Shown here: piece by piece, positions 1 through 7,079 of the stretch | Position numbering within the stretch: position 1 is the first letter of the stretch | Layout of the letters: the number at the start of each line of letters is the position of its first letter | Source: Candidatus Njordarchaeum guaymasense | GTDB lineage: Archaea; Asgardarchaeota; Njordarchaeia; Njordarchaeales; Njordarchaeaceae | Length of the DNA: 21,883 nt | Assembly: GCA_030587605.1 (NCBI GenBank) | Contig: JAUQYT010000035.1 | Coordinates: 1-21,883, forward strand | Reading direction: 5' to 3' | The notes under the pieces: generated by a model | Seen by the model: the letters and a program-made list of their open reading frames with translations, nothing else | Told to the model about the DNA's origin: nothing | The model's database searches: none | Translations under genes and position numbers: made by a program

Positions 1-181
1 ATGTAAGGCCCTTGGCATATTGAGGAACCTTTGTGTCAAGTCAAGGGCTTGTTTTGCCTATTTTGGTAAATATTTATGAGGGACCACAAACCAATATCAT
101 TAAGTGTTGTTCAGACACAAGTTAACTAGAAAACCCGGTTGTACGGAAATGGTACTTGTGAAGTGAGGAGGTTTTACCGAA

Positions 182-511
182 ATGCCAGTTGATAAAACCA
201 AGAATGCTAATGAAATGCTATCTCTTCTCAGCAAGGCTTATTCATCGTCTCCGAGCATAATAACTTACACCGAAGACTATGTCTATACGTTGTTCCCGGT
301 CAGCGCGGCTGGAGACAAGTGGATGGAGGTTTCCTTCATTACTCCGGATGGGACTATTGACAAGAAGGAGCTAAGTTCGAAGGATGCTATAATGTACTTG
401 ATAAAGGAGATTGTAGAAGGATTGGCATCTTATTTCGAAATGTTACCCCTAGTCAAAGACAAGGATTCCTTCGAGAAGGCTATCTCTAAGGTTAAGAGTG
501 TCTTGAAGTGA
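182..511 (+). CDS. Small hypothetical protein (109 aa)
   Basis: I do not recognise this protein. It starts at ATG with a strong GGAGG ribosome-binding site at 167-171, about 10 nt upstream, which supports both the start and the gene being real. The product is soluble-looking, with no signal peptide, membrane segment or cysteine. It reads as a small alpha/beta domain: a helical N-terminus (residues 5-20), a stretch of likely strands rich in Y, V and F (about 25-55), then two amphipathic helices (about 64-85 and 95-109). That fold class is compatible with many small regulatory or scaffold domains, but I see no diagnostic motif. It ends in TGA, one of several ordinary UGA stops in this Sec-decoding genome. 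An AT-rich possible promoter (TAAATATTTATG, about 66-78) precedes it. It is separated from the next gene by 166 bp and probably transcribed alone. Confidence 0.7.
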   Translation: MPVDKTKNANEMLSLLSKAYSSSPSIITYTEDYVYTLFPVSAAGDKWMEVSFITPDGTIDKKELSSKDAIMYLIKEIVEGLASYFEMLPLVKDKDSFEKAISKVKSVLK

Positions 512-677
512 CAGAGTTAGCATTGTTCAAGAAGCGACGAATTTGCTGAAGGCAACCGATTGCTCAATGAGAAAAGAATAATTGTCTCAAGACTGTAGGC
601 GGCGGATCTCACGACCCCTTAGTTACAAAATGGATAATATTACGAGATGCGATAATGATCTCTGAAGAGTGGTGTAG

Positions 678-1400
678 TTGGAAAGTAGACTTTCATGTCC
701 ATACTGTGGAACCCCGATCAAAGGGACGGAAAACTTCTGCAGATATTGCGGACGGTTGGTCAGAGGCAAGATCTCAGCTACCTCCGGAGCGGAGGAAGTG
801 TCTTCGGTTGAGCTAGAAATACCTCAGGACATACTTGAGCAAATCGACATCAGAGCCCAGGTTAACTCAATTGAAAACAAGCTTAAGACTTTTAGGGATG
901 AAGTCGACGAGATGGACACTTTGCTCAACAACGCCGACATTCAACTAAGTGAGTACAAGGATCGCATAGCAAAATTAAGAGAAGAGACCAGAATCGCCAA
1001 GGAGTCAAGATCTCAACTTGAGGAACGAAAGAAGTCATTCCCATTCGAAGTGCACAAGCGGCAATTTGATGAGCTCAAGGAGAAAATAAGCAAACTTGAG
1101 AAACTACGATCAGCAAAACAAGTTACAGATGAGGCTTATAGATCACTGAGCCGAGAGTACCAGTTGAAGAAACGTGAGCTTGAGAACGTTATGATCAGCG
1201 ATACTGCCAACATGAAGAACTGGATTAACTTTCTGAACGTCGAAAAGAACTCTGCGCAGAAGCAACTAAGCATTCTATCGGCCAGACAGGCAGTCGGAGA
1301 TCTATCTGACAAAGATTACGCCGAGGAGAAGAAAAAACTTCAGAACAGATTGGCTCTAGCGGAAGTTGGGATTGAAATACTGAAGAAGTACATTCCCTAG
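678..1400 (+). CDS. Zinc-ribbon and coiled-coil protein (240 aa)
   Basis: The N-terminus has a compact zinc ribbon with two CxxC knuckles (C7-C10 and C21-C24, in the pattern CPYCG...FCRYCG). From about residue 55 to the end the protein is highly charged, rich in K, E, L and R with heptad-like spacing, and predicted to form long coiled coils (two or three segments, about 55-115, 115-165 and 185-240). No catalytic motif or membrane segment is visible. The start is a TTG; a GTG at 672 is followed directly by a stop in frame, so the TTG at 678 is the only sensible choice. Zinc-ribbon plus coiled-coil proteins in archaea are usually unassigned, with scaffold or regulatory roles proposed. The function here is unknown. 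It ends about 135 bp before the Cys-rich gene, with a promoter between them. Confidence 0.75.
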   Translation: MESRLSCPYCGTPIKGTENFCRYCGRLVRGKISATSGAEEVSSVELEIPQDILEQIDIRAQVNSIENKLKTFRDEVDEMDTLLNNADIQLSEYKDRIAKLREETRIAKESRSQLEERKKSFPFEVHKRQFDELKEKISKLEKLRSAKQVTDEAYRSLSREYQLKKRELENVMISDTANMKNWINFLNVEKNSAQKQLSILSARQAVGDLSDKDYAEEKKKLQNRLALAEVGIEILKKYIP

Positions 1401-1444
1401 GATCAGAGGAATTGCTGATGTGACTTTTTCTTAGAGTTAGAAAA

Positions 1445-1454
1445 ACTTATATTA
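1445..1454 (+). promoter_or_regulatory. Likely TATA box for the SelB/SepSecS unit
   Basis: The AT-rich element ACTTATATTA lies in a 135-bp gap. A TATA box here would place transcription start near 1478, giving a leader of about 55 nt before the TTG at 1535. The leader contains a C-rich then G-rich stretch (about 1494-1516) that could fold into a short hairpin. Assigned by eye from the archaeal TATA consensus. Confidence 0.45.
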
Positions 1455-1534
1455 CTAACCAATTATTATCTGCGTAATTGTATCTTATAGTGTGACCCCC
1501 GCCCGTAGGGCCGAGGGATCAGGGTGGGGTTTGT

Positions 1535-1876
1535 TTGGCACAGAAAGACAGACTTTGTGACCCTGATTGCGAATTCTTCCAATGTGGTCAAAGAAAATTA
1601 TTCAAGAAGCAGGGTTCTGCCAACCCGTCGCCGTTCATTTGTGGTTGGGTAGGAGACCCCTGTGAAGGACCTAGTTGCGCCTATGCCACATGCGGCAAAG
1701 GCCGGCTAAGACAGAATTTGACATGTGGTTTACTCGAAGCCACTGTTCCAAAGAGTCCACCTCCCCCGCCTCGTATCCGCCTTCCTGAAGAGGAATTGAG
1801 GATCGATATTTCGGCGATTGCCAGACCAAAGGTTCTCAGGAGAATAAAGGGTCATAGATTTGAAGGGGCGGGATAG
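1535..1876 (+). CDS. Cys-rich putative zinc-binding protein, duplicated module (113 aa)
   Basis: I cannot name this protein. It has eight cysteines in the first 65 residues (C8, C12, C17, C36, C43, C48, C53, C64) and none after. They form two matching halves: C-x3-C-x4-CG...CG (C8 to C36) and C-x4-C-x4-CG...CG (C43 to C64), each with a basic stretch after the third Cys. This looks like an internal duplication with two zinc (or other metal) sites. The tail is proline-rich (PPPPP at about 76-80) followed by a short basic C-terminus. The TTG start at 1535 is supported by a G-rich AGGGTGGGG site just upstream. It is the first gene of a rightward cluster that continues with a nucleotidyltransferase, SelB and SepSecS, so it may belong to that transcription unit; a role in Sec biology is only inference. 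Confidence 0.75.
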   Translation: MAQKDRLCDPDCEFFQCGQRKLFKKQGSANPSPFICGWVGDPCEGPSCAYATCGKGRLRQNLTCGLLEATVPKSPPPPPRIRLPEEELRIDISAIARPKVLRRIKGHRFEGAG

Positions 1877-1902
1877 TAATCTCTACTCACCCTAGGAAGC
1901 CA

Positions 1903-3000
1903 ATTGGAAAAGATGAGTTCAGAGTCAGGGATAGAGATTCTCCTCTTACCAAGGAAGGATTCATCTTCAGGGTCTATGGATACCGTCATCCGCCCAGAAG
2001 TTGCTTCTGCGACGTTGAGTACGCTCCGGAAGAAATCTACAGTTCAGATGATCCTCGCTCCATCCGTCAATCGCCCTCAGAGCGCCATTACAAGTTCCAT
2101 GCAGACGGCGGACTCCAATTTGTGGCTAAGAATTATCCACAGTACCAACTGCTCGACGAGCCGTTGCAGACGAAGATAGTTGGTCTAGCATCAGAACAAA
2201 TAGTCGAGTTGAGGAGACCTGAAGAGAAACTCAATTGCCTGCTAGAGAAGAATCAGCCAAGTGGAGACAAGCTTCTTGTGGCGCTTCAGGAAGTTATCGA
2301 GTTAGTCACAAGCTATTCAAAGCTTCGTCAACGCGACTTCGGGGTTTTCGGGTCGATATTGCACGGCTTCCATCACCCTGACTTCAGTGACCTTGACTTC
2401 ATCGTGTACGGAAGAAGAAGCACTCAGATTCTACGGGAGGCACTGCGAGGGATGTATGATAGTCCTAAGTGGCAATTGGCCAACGAGTTTAATGACGCAA
2501 TGAAGTGGGCCGAGGAGAGACACTGGTATTTCGAGGATATGTCTCTAAAAGAATTCTGCGGACTCTCCAAGAGGAAAATGATTTACGGAATCTACAGGTC
2601 TAAGAAGGCTAAAAGGAATTTCAAAGTTGAGTTTGAACCTGTAAAAGACTGGAGTGAAATCAACGAGAAATATGATCCGGACTCTAGAATTAGGAAAATC
2701 GGGTGGATTGGAGCCATCGCAGAAGTATTGGACGATAGTGATTCATTCTTCATGCCTTCTGTTTACATGATTGAAGTGAAGAAACTGCTAAGCGGTCCAA
2801 GTCTTGGTCCAATTGACCGCATCATTTCATTCGTTGAAGAGTTCAGAGGACAGGCTGAAGTTGGTGAAAAGGTTCTTGTAGAGGGAAGCCTAGAGGAAGT
2901 GAGGGACTCCAAGGGAAAGCGCTACCAGATAACACTGACGAGAACCAAGGACTACTACAAGCAAGTATTAAAACCATTACCTTCTTCTGATCTCTCTTGA
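1903..3000 (+). CDS. Predicted nucleotidyltransferase, archaeal COG1665-like (copy 1); start unclear
   Basis: This is a DNA-polymerase-beta-superfamily nucleotidyltransferase: a G-S motif (FGVFGSILHGF) is followed 10-12 residues later by the metal-binding pair DLDFIVYG, matching the family GS...DxD signature. The ordinary start in this frame would be GTG at 2122 (292 aa). However, the frame is open without a stop back to about 1863, and that upstream stretch encodes a domain clearly like the N-terminus of the second copy at 12525: RDRDSPLTKEGFIF...YGYRHPP against RDGDAILTREGFVF...FGYLHPP. With it the protein is about 365 aa, the same size as copy 2 (366 aa). No ATG, GTG or TTG lies in frame upstream; I placed the start at ATT 1903. 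A TTG at 1904 would fit if one A is missing from the AAAA run at 1908-1911. The family assignment is from memory; the substrate is unknown. SelB follows 37 bp downstream. Confidence 0.75.
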   Translation: MGKDEFRVRDRDSPLTKEGFIFRVYGYRHPPRSCFCDVEYAPEEIYSSDDPRSIRQSPSERHYKFHADGGLQFVAKNYPQYQLLDEPLQTKIVGLASEQIVELRRPEEKLNCLLEKNQPSGDKLLVALQEVIELVTSYSKLRQRDFGVFGSILHGFHHPDFSDLDFIVYGRRSTQILREALRGMYDSPKWQLANEFNDAMKWAEERHWYFEDMSLKEFCGLSKRKMIYGIYRSKKAKRNFKVEFEPVKDWSEINEKYDPDSRIRKIGWIGAIAEVLDDSDSFFMPSVYMIEVKKLLSGPSLGPIDRIISFVEEFRGQAEVGEKVLVEGSLEEVRDSKGKRYQITLTRTKDYYKQVLKPLPSSDLS

Positions 3001-3037
3001 GCAGTAGGGAAAATTGGGATAAGAAGCAGGGAGTGAA

Positions 3038-4429
3038 TTGGAAAAACTAACTCCGATTCACGTGGGGCTCTTTGGGCACGTCGATCACGGGAAGACTGAG
3101 CTAGCCCGTGTTCTTAGTGAGAAGGTTTCAACTGCTGGTCTAGACAAACATCCTGAGGCTAAAAGGAGACAGATGAGTATCGATATTGGGTTCACAGCAT
3201 TCACATTAGATAGTTACCTCGTAACTCTGGTTGATGTCCCAGGTCATGCAGATCTGATACGAACGGCTGTGAGTGGCGCTTCCATTATCGACGTAGCGAT
3301 CCTCGTTGTGTCCGCTAGTCAGGGTCCACAGGTTCAGACCGGGGAACACCTGGTGTTATTGGAGAGCTTGGGGATCGAGAAGATAGTAGTTGCGTTGACC
3401 AAGACTGATCTTGTTGACGAAGCCAAGGTAAGCGCGGTCGAGGAGTCAATCCGAGGCGTCTTGTCCAGTTCTCCTTACAAGGATGCACCGATTGTGGCTG
3501 TCTCATCCATCACGGGCTCAGGAATACTTGGACTTAAGAGTACTCTTCTGTCAGTGCTTTCCGCGCCGAAAAGGGATCTTACTGGAAAGTTCAAGATGGT
3601 TATAGATCACGCTTTCCCAATAAAGGGCACTGGGACGGTAGTAACAGGTACGGTTATGCGTGGAAAAGTAAGAGTAGGCGACACCATAGAAATAGCTCCT
3701 CTCAATGTTTCTAGTCGAGTCAAATCGATTCAAACATTCAAGGAATCGAGGGAGATGGCTCAGGCTGGCGACCGCGTCGGAATCGCCTTACAGGGCGTTG
3801 ATCACCGCTCTATTCATAGAGGTTGTTACGTTTCTTTGGCGGGGTCGTTGAAACCAGTAAGCCACATTCTAGCTAGAGCAAAAACAAACCGATTCTTCAA
3901 GAACGAGATAAATCCGGGGTTACTCATGCATGTCACTATTGGTATGTCGTCAATTCAAGCTGAGGTATTCCCTTACAGCAAAATGGAGGGAAAACTTGTC
4001 GCCCTGTCGGCACCCAAGAATGAGGAGTTCACATCATACATAAAATTGCCGAAGCCAACAGTAGCTGAGCTGGGAGATAGGATCCTCGTCTCACTGCTCA
4101 GTCTCCCACCAACGACGCTAAGAATTGCCGCTAGCGGGGTAGTCTTGGAGACTCCCGCTGTTGCTCCCCCGTTGAAACTAAGGGAAGAAAAAGTCGGAGC
4201 TGTCACCAGAATGCTTCCAAAGGGTAGTGTAGTCGTTGGGGGTCTAGCAAAAAGCAAAATTGGGGCTGAAGGAATTGTGGGTGAGAGAATTACAACGGAA
4301 AATGGTGTAGAAGGGACTATCTCGTCAACTTTTGGAACAAAGGGGCTAGTATTAGCTGACTTCGATCGGATGCCAGAAAAGGATGAGAAGGTTTTACTAA
4401 GGGTATATCGCGAATTTAAGATAGGTTAA
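3038..4429 (+). CDS. selB: Selenocysteine-specific elongation factor SelB/EFSec
   Basis: SelB is the GTPase that carries selenocysteinyl-tRNASec to the ribosome at recoded UGA codons, in place of EF-Tu/EF-1A. All translational-GTPase motifs are present: G1 GHVDHGKT (residues 13-20), G2 around SIDIGFT, G3 DVPGHAD, G4 TKTD and a G5-like VSSITG. The SIDIGFT and DVPGHADLIRT segments are typical of archaeal/eukaryotic SelB. Beta-barrel domains follow (KMVIDHAFPIKGTGTVVTGTV is the classic domain 2 start), and the 463-aa length matches archaeal SelB, which lacks the bacterial C-terminal winged helices. The start is a TTG at 3038 behind a GGGAG site. It sits 37 bp after the nucleotidyltransferase and 78 bp before SepSecS, so it is probably cotranscribed. 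No SECIS-binding partner gene is visible in the window. Confidence 0.95.
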   Translation: MEKLTPIHVGLFGHVDHGKTELARVLSEKVSTAGLDKHPEAKRRQMSIDIGFTAFTLDSYLVTLVDVPGHADLIRTAVSGASIIDVAILVVSASQGPQVQTGEHLVLLESLGIEKIVVALTKTDLVDEAKVSAVEESIRGVLSSSPYKDAPIVAVSSITGSGILGLKSTLLSVLSAPKRDLTGKFKMVIDHAFPIKGTGTVVTGTVMRGKVRVGDTIEIAPLNVSSRVKSIQTFKESREMAQAGDRVGIALQGVDHRSIHRGCYVSLAGSLKPVSHILARAKTNRFFKNEINPGLLMHVTIGMSSIQAEVFPYSKMEGKLVALSAPKNEEFTSYIKLPKPTVAELGDRILVSLLSLPPTTLRIAASGVVLETPAVAPPLKLREEKVGAVTRMLPKGSVVVGGLAKSKIGAEGIVGERITTENGVEGTISSTFGTKGLVLADFDRMPEKDEKVLLRVYREFKIG

Positions 4430-4507
4430 ACAATATCAACTCACTAACAGTGTCTCAACTTTCGTAGCAGCCTGCTAGATGCTTAACAACAATCCGAGGG
4501 ACCTAAT

Positions 4508-5848
4508 TTGAATGACAAGTTAGAGGATTACCTTGAAGGGCTCTTGCCCAGCAATATGCTGAGGCGATCATCTGTAGTATTAGGAGCCCAGTTGAACTTG
4601 ATCAGAGACCTCTTTAGACAGAGGAAGGTTCCGAAGTCAGGCTGGCCTGACGATACTATATCTTTCCTTCTTAAGCTTCTCTCAATGATGGATACTGACA
4701 AGGATCCTGAGGGTGTGAAAGTAGGAGAGCGTGAGGCTAGGGTTGCTTCGCCTCTCGTCTCGGATTTAGCTTCTGACTTCTGTCATGGCGTAGGACGGAG
4801 TGGTTCACTCGTAGCTCCTCAACCCAAAGCTCCAGGCGCTTCAGTCCTCTACGAATTGGCTAATAGGTGTGCCTTAGATGCTATGAAGAGGCTTGGCACG
4901 CCTAATGTGAAGTCGGCTTTTGTTTCACCAATGGCTACAGGTATGTCGGTAGCCCTCGCACTAGCCGTAGCTAGAGATTCAAGTGATGCCGAGCGCAAGA
5001 CTGTGGTCTACCCGAGAGCGGATCACAATTCACCTCTAAAAGCAATTTCTCTCGTGAGCCTCAGGCCAAAAGTCGTTGAAGGCAAAGTCTACAGTGATGC
5101 GGTACGTGTACCTGTAGATGATATTGCTGGAGCCATCGATGAACATTGTTGCGCCATTCTTTCCACGACGACATTCTTCCCCCCGAGGGAAGCAGACTCC
5201 ATCAAGGAGATAGCCAAGATTGCATCGGAGAAAAACGTCTTCCACATCATAAACAATGCTTACGGTGTACAGAGCAGGGAGATTATGCGAGAAATACGCT
5301 CAGCTATCGAGGTCGGTCGGGTCGACGCAACTGTTCAGAGCACCGATAAGAACTTCTTGACACCTGTCGGAGGGGCAATAATAGCGTCGCCGGATGACAG
5401 GTTTGTTGAGAAGGTTGCATCATACTATTGTGGTCGTGCCTCGGCGTCTCCTGTCTACCAGTTCTTGGCTGCTATTCTTTCCCTCGGTATAGATGGATAT
5501 GAGAGACTGCGTGACATTCAGCAATCAAATAGAGCGCTTCTCCAGAAACTTCTTGCTGAGTTCGCTAGTTCAAGCGGTGAACGGTTGCTCAACGTCAAGA
5601 ATCCTATTGCGTGTGCCGTCACTATTACAGAGAGTGATCCAAATATACTTGGAGGGATCCTGTACTCTTTAAGGTTGAGTGGACCAAGGGTTGTTCCGTC
5701 AGGGGGCTGGGGTTCCTGTTGTAATGATTACCCCTACTCTTATGTGGTCATGAATGCCGCTATAGGTTCCAAGGAAAGCGACGTGACCAAGGCAGTAGAG
5801 AAACTAAAGGAAGGAATAAATCAGGTTTCCACTAGAAAAGGTAAATGA
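4508..5848 (+). CDS. spcS: O-phosphoseryl-tRNA(Sec):selenocysteinyl-tRNA synthase (SepSecS)
   Basis: This PLP enzyme converts O-phosphoseryl-tRNASec to selenocysteinyl-tRNASec using selenophosphate, the last step of the archaeal/eukaryotic Sec pathway. The PLP-lysine motif QSTDKNFLTPVGG is present (Lys281, at almost the same place as Lys284 in the human enzyme). The phosphate-binding segment HGVGRSGSLVAPQPKAPGAS (about 93-112) matches the human GIGRSG...QPKAAGSS loop. At 446 aa it is the normal archaeal length. The start is TTG 4508, preceded by GAGGG at 4496-4500. It follows SelB by 78 bp with no strong promoter visible, consistent with one operon. It ends in TGA. The gene symbol is a common annotation for archaeal SepSecS (spcS/sepsecS). 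Every residue I can check is conserved. Confidence 0.95.
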   Translation: MNDKLEDYLEGLLPSNMLRRSSVVLGAQLNLIRDLFRQRKVPKSGWPDDTISFLLKLLSMMDTDKDPEGVKVGEREARVASPLVSDLASDFCHGVGRSGSLVAPQPKAPGASVLYELANRCALDAMKRLGTPNVKSAFVSPMATGMSVALALAVARDSSDAERKTVVYPRADHNSPLKAISLVSLRPKVVEGKVYSDAVRVPVDDIAGAIDEHCCAILSTTTFFPPREADSIKEIAKIASEKNVFHIINNAYGVQSREIMREIRSAIEVGRVDATVQSTDKNFLTPVGGAIIASPDDRFVEKVASYYCGRASASPVYQFLAAILSLGIDGYERLRDIQQSNRALLQKLLAEFASSSGERLLNVKNPIACAVTITESDPNILGGILYSLRLSGPRVVPSGGWGSCCNDYPYSYVVMNAAIGSKESDVTKAVEKLKEGINQVSTRKGK

Positions 5849-5921
5849 GAAGACCCAGAGAATATCCCCAAGTTGATGGAGGCTACATTCTTGCGCCTAG
5901 GATGAGCGAAAGGAGTGGAAG

Positions 5922-6602
5922 GTGATGGCAGAAGCGCCTGATTGGAGCAAGTTTACGCAGGGACTCTCCTGTAAGAGTGAGACTCTCTCGCCAACTGATG
6001 TTGGCACACAAGACTATTTTGCCATCGTATATCATTGCACGACTTCAATCAGGAGTCGGTGCCATAGGAATGTCGGTAGAATAGAAGAACTATCTTTCTA
6101 TGTTGGGGAGGCGATAGCATCATCACGAACCTCCTCGGGACATCAGCTTGTGGTTAGATCCTTGTCGACACCCGATGGGAAGATTGAGATAACTGTCTGC
6201 TCAGATGATCCTGAAGAATCGTCGCGCCGTCTAGCAGAATTTAAAGAAAGAATAAAGACACTTACTGAGAGAATCATAAAAATGGGTGAAGAAGAGAGAA
6301 AAAGGATAATCGCACTGATAATTGTTGAAATGAAGCTAGATGCGGCAATAAATAAGATCCTATTGAAAATTCCTGCAGGCGAGATATACCCAACTATCGG
6401 GATTATTAGAGAGACCCTGATAAAGACACTCGCAGGATTTGATCCTATACATATAGAGACAAGTGAAATCATGGAAGCTTTGCATGACCATTCTCCAAAC
6501 ATCCCGTTAGACCGTGGGAAATCAGTCTCGTTCAGTATGAAGATCTTGGATTGGAGAAAGAGACTATCAAGAATAGTGGAGGGTGAGCCACCATCAAGCT
6601 GA
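5922..6602 (+). CDS. Conserved-looking protein of unknown function (226 aa)
   Basis: I do not recognise this protein. The start could be GTG 5922 or ATG 5925; the AAGGTG/AGGAGTGG purine tract just upstream serves either. The first third (residues 20-100) reads as a mixed alpha/beta domain with cysteines at about C17, C39, C47 and C93, including CHRNVG. The middle (about 100-150) is a strongly charged, helical stretch rich in K, E, R and I, and the end is a mixed domain with a basic C-terminus. No membrane segments or catalytic motif are visible. It lies 73 bp after SepSecS on the same strand and ends just before the tRNASec gene, so its position suggests a possible accessory role in Sec decoding, but this is neighbourhood inference only. 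A reverse-strand frame in the same region (6143-6613) is a shadow. Confidence 0.7.
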   Translation: MMAEAPDWSKFTQGLSCKSETLSPTDVGTQDYFAIVYHCTTSIRSRCHRNVGRIEELSFYVGEAIASSRTSSGHQLVVRSLSTPDGKIEITVCSDDPEESSRRLAEFKERIKTLTERIIKMGEEERKRIIALIIVEMKLDAAINKILLKIPAGEIYPTIGIIRETLIKTLAGFDPIHIETSEIMEALHDHSPNIPLDRGKSVSFSMKILDWRKRLSRIVEGEPPSS

Positions 6603-6727
6603 AGGCTGCCCAAAGCGAAACTTCAGCCCCAAGTGAAAGAGAAGCTCCTAGCCAGTATTGGAGAATGAATTGCCGTAAATACGCATCATGTTGGAGACAG
6701 ATATGAGTTTGGCGGCGCCCGAGGAGA

Positions 6728-6752
6728 CTTTCACTCCTCTCATAGTGGGAGC
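6728..6752 (-). other. Candidate tRNASec intron in the T loop (25 nt)
   Basis: Read on the minus strand, this fits a textbook archaeal splicing motif: outer helix GGAG/CTCC (4 bp), central helix TTCG/TGAA (4 bp with one G-U), inner helix CTCC/GGAG (4 bp), and two 3-nt bulges, ATG and AGT. Cutting between the second and third base of each bulge removes exactly 25 nt and joins the exons into stem GGAG, loop TTCGATT, stem CTCC, directly followed by the acceptor strand. This is the best-supported of the three introns. Confidence 0.8.
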
Positions 6753-6768
6753 ATCGAACTCCACACCA

Positions 6769-6791
6769 ATCAGAACCTCCTTTGACTAGTT
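6769..6791 (-). other. Candidate tRNASec intron in the variable arm (23 nt)
   Basis: The arm strands ACACCA (6801-6796) and TGGTGT (6768-6763) are separated by 27 nt. A relaxed bulge-helix-bulge fits: helix CAGA/TCTG, a 3-nt bulge AAA on the 5' side and a 4-nt bulge ATTG on the 3' side. Cutting there removes 23 nt and leaves a 6-bp arm closed by a GAAA tetraloop. The boundaries are less certain than for the T-loop intron, because one bulge is 4 nt and the inner helix is weak. Confidence 0.55.
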
Positions 6792-6828
6792 TTTCTGGTG
6801 TACCGGATTTGAAGTCCGGTGCGTGGGA

Positions 6829-6865
6829 ATAGGCAACATGCTAGTTCAACGTGAACAGCATGTTT
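6829..6865 (-). other. Candidate tRNASec intron in the D loop (37 nt)
   Basis: The insert is a long hairpin: AACATGCT (6864-6857) pairs with AGCATGTT (6842-6835), and the stem continues with GTTCA/TGAAC, about 13 bp in all with one bulged T. It is flanked by a central helix GGGT/GCCT (two G-U pairs) and 3-nt bulges GGA and ATT. Cutting after the second base of each bulge removes 37 nt and leaves D loop TGGT on a 7-position D stem. The outer helix is short, so this is a relaxed motif. Confidence 0.65.
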
Positions 6866-6960
6866 CCACCCCCGCGGTCGGGCGCCTGCATCCCGGACGT
6901 AGACCTGGTCATTGAAACCTTATCTTAGTTCCCAATAGAACAACCATGAACAATTCATAT

Positions 6961-6973
6961 CGGTATAAAGCCC
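6961..6973 (-). promoter_or_regulatory. Possible TATA box for tRNASec
   Basis: On the minus strand, GGCTTTATACC lies about 77 nt upstream of the tRNA 5' end. If used, the transcript would begin about 50 nt before the mature end, implying 5' trimming by RNase P. There is no better TATA-like element nearer the gene, so the call is weak. Confidence 0.3.
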
Positions 6974-7079
6974 TTTCTCTTTTTATCTCTGAAACATGCG
7001 TCATTGATAAATGCTTAGATTGGCTAAGAGTGATTTAGGTGTTCTATCTGGGATCTCGGTTTGGAGGTTAACATGAAGC

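Larger units (their letters stand above)
6710..6886 (-). tRNA. selC: tRNA-Sec (anticodon UCA) with three candidate introns
   Basis: On the minus strand, GGCGCCCGA (6886-6878) pairs perfectly with TCGGGCGCC (6722-6714) to give a 9-bp acceptor stem, followed by discriminator G and an encoded CCA (6710-6712). The anticodon arm ACCGGA-CTTCAAA-TCCGGT (6820-6802) has a 6-bp stem and the UCA anticodon (6812-6810). The T arm has stem GGAG/CTCC. The 9+4 acceptor/T architecture, 6-bp anticodon stem, G73 and UCA together are characteristic of archaeal and eukaryotic tRNASec. The gene is 177 nt, about 80 too long. Removing three insertions (6865-6829, 6791-6769 and 6752-6728) gives 92 nt with a 7-bp D stem (one G-A mismatch) and 4-nt D loop TGGT, a 6-bp variable arm closed by GAAA, and T loop TTCGATT. 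It lies beside SelB and SepSecS, transcribed toward them. Intron boundaries are inferred by folding by eye. The gene symbol is by analogy with bacteria. Confidence 0.88.

Noticed and set aside
1904..2179. An open frame of 91 aa starting TTG at 1904
   Set aside because: The protein is low-complexity and serine-rich with no motif, and it overlaps the homologous N-terminus of the nucleotidyltransferase in another frame. The TTG itself may be the true start of that gene if one base is missing.
6143..6613. A 156-aa minus-strand frame over the 5922 gene
   Set aside because: It lies opposite a well-supported plus-strand gene, has no ribosome-binding site and looks like a reverse-frame shadow, hydrophobic because the sense strand is rich in K and E codons.
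6721..6740. A plus-strand hairpin GAGGAG-ACTTTCA-CTCCTC read as a possible anticodon arm
   Set aside because: The loop would give a UUU anticodon and no acceptor or T arm fits. On the minus strand the same bases form the T-loop intron and T arm of tRNASec, which explains everything.
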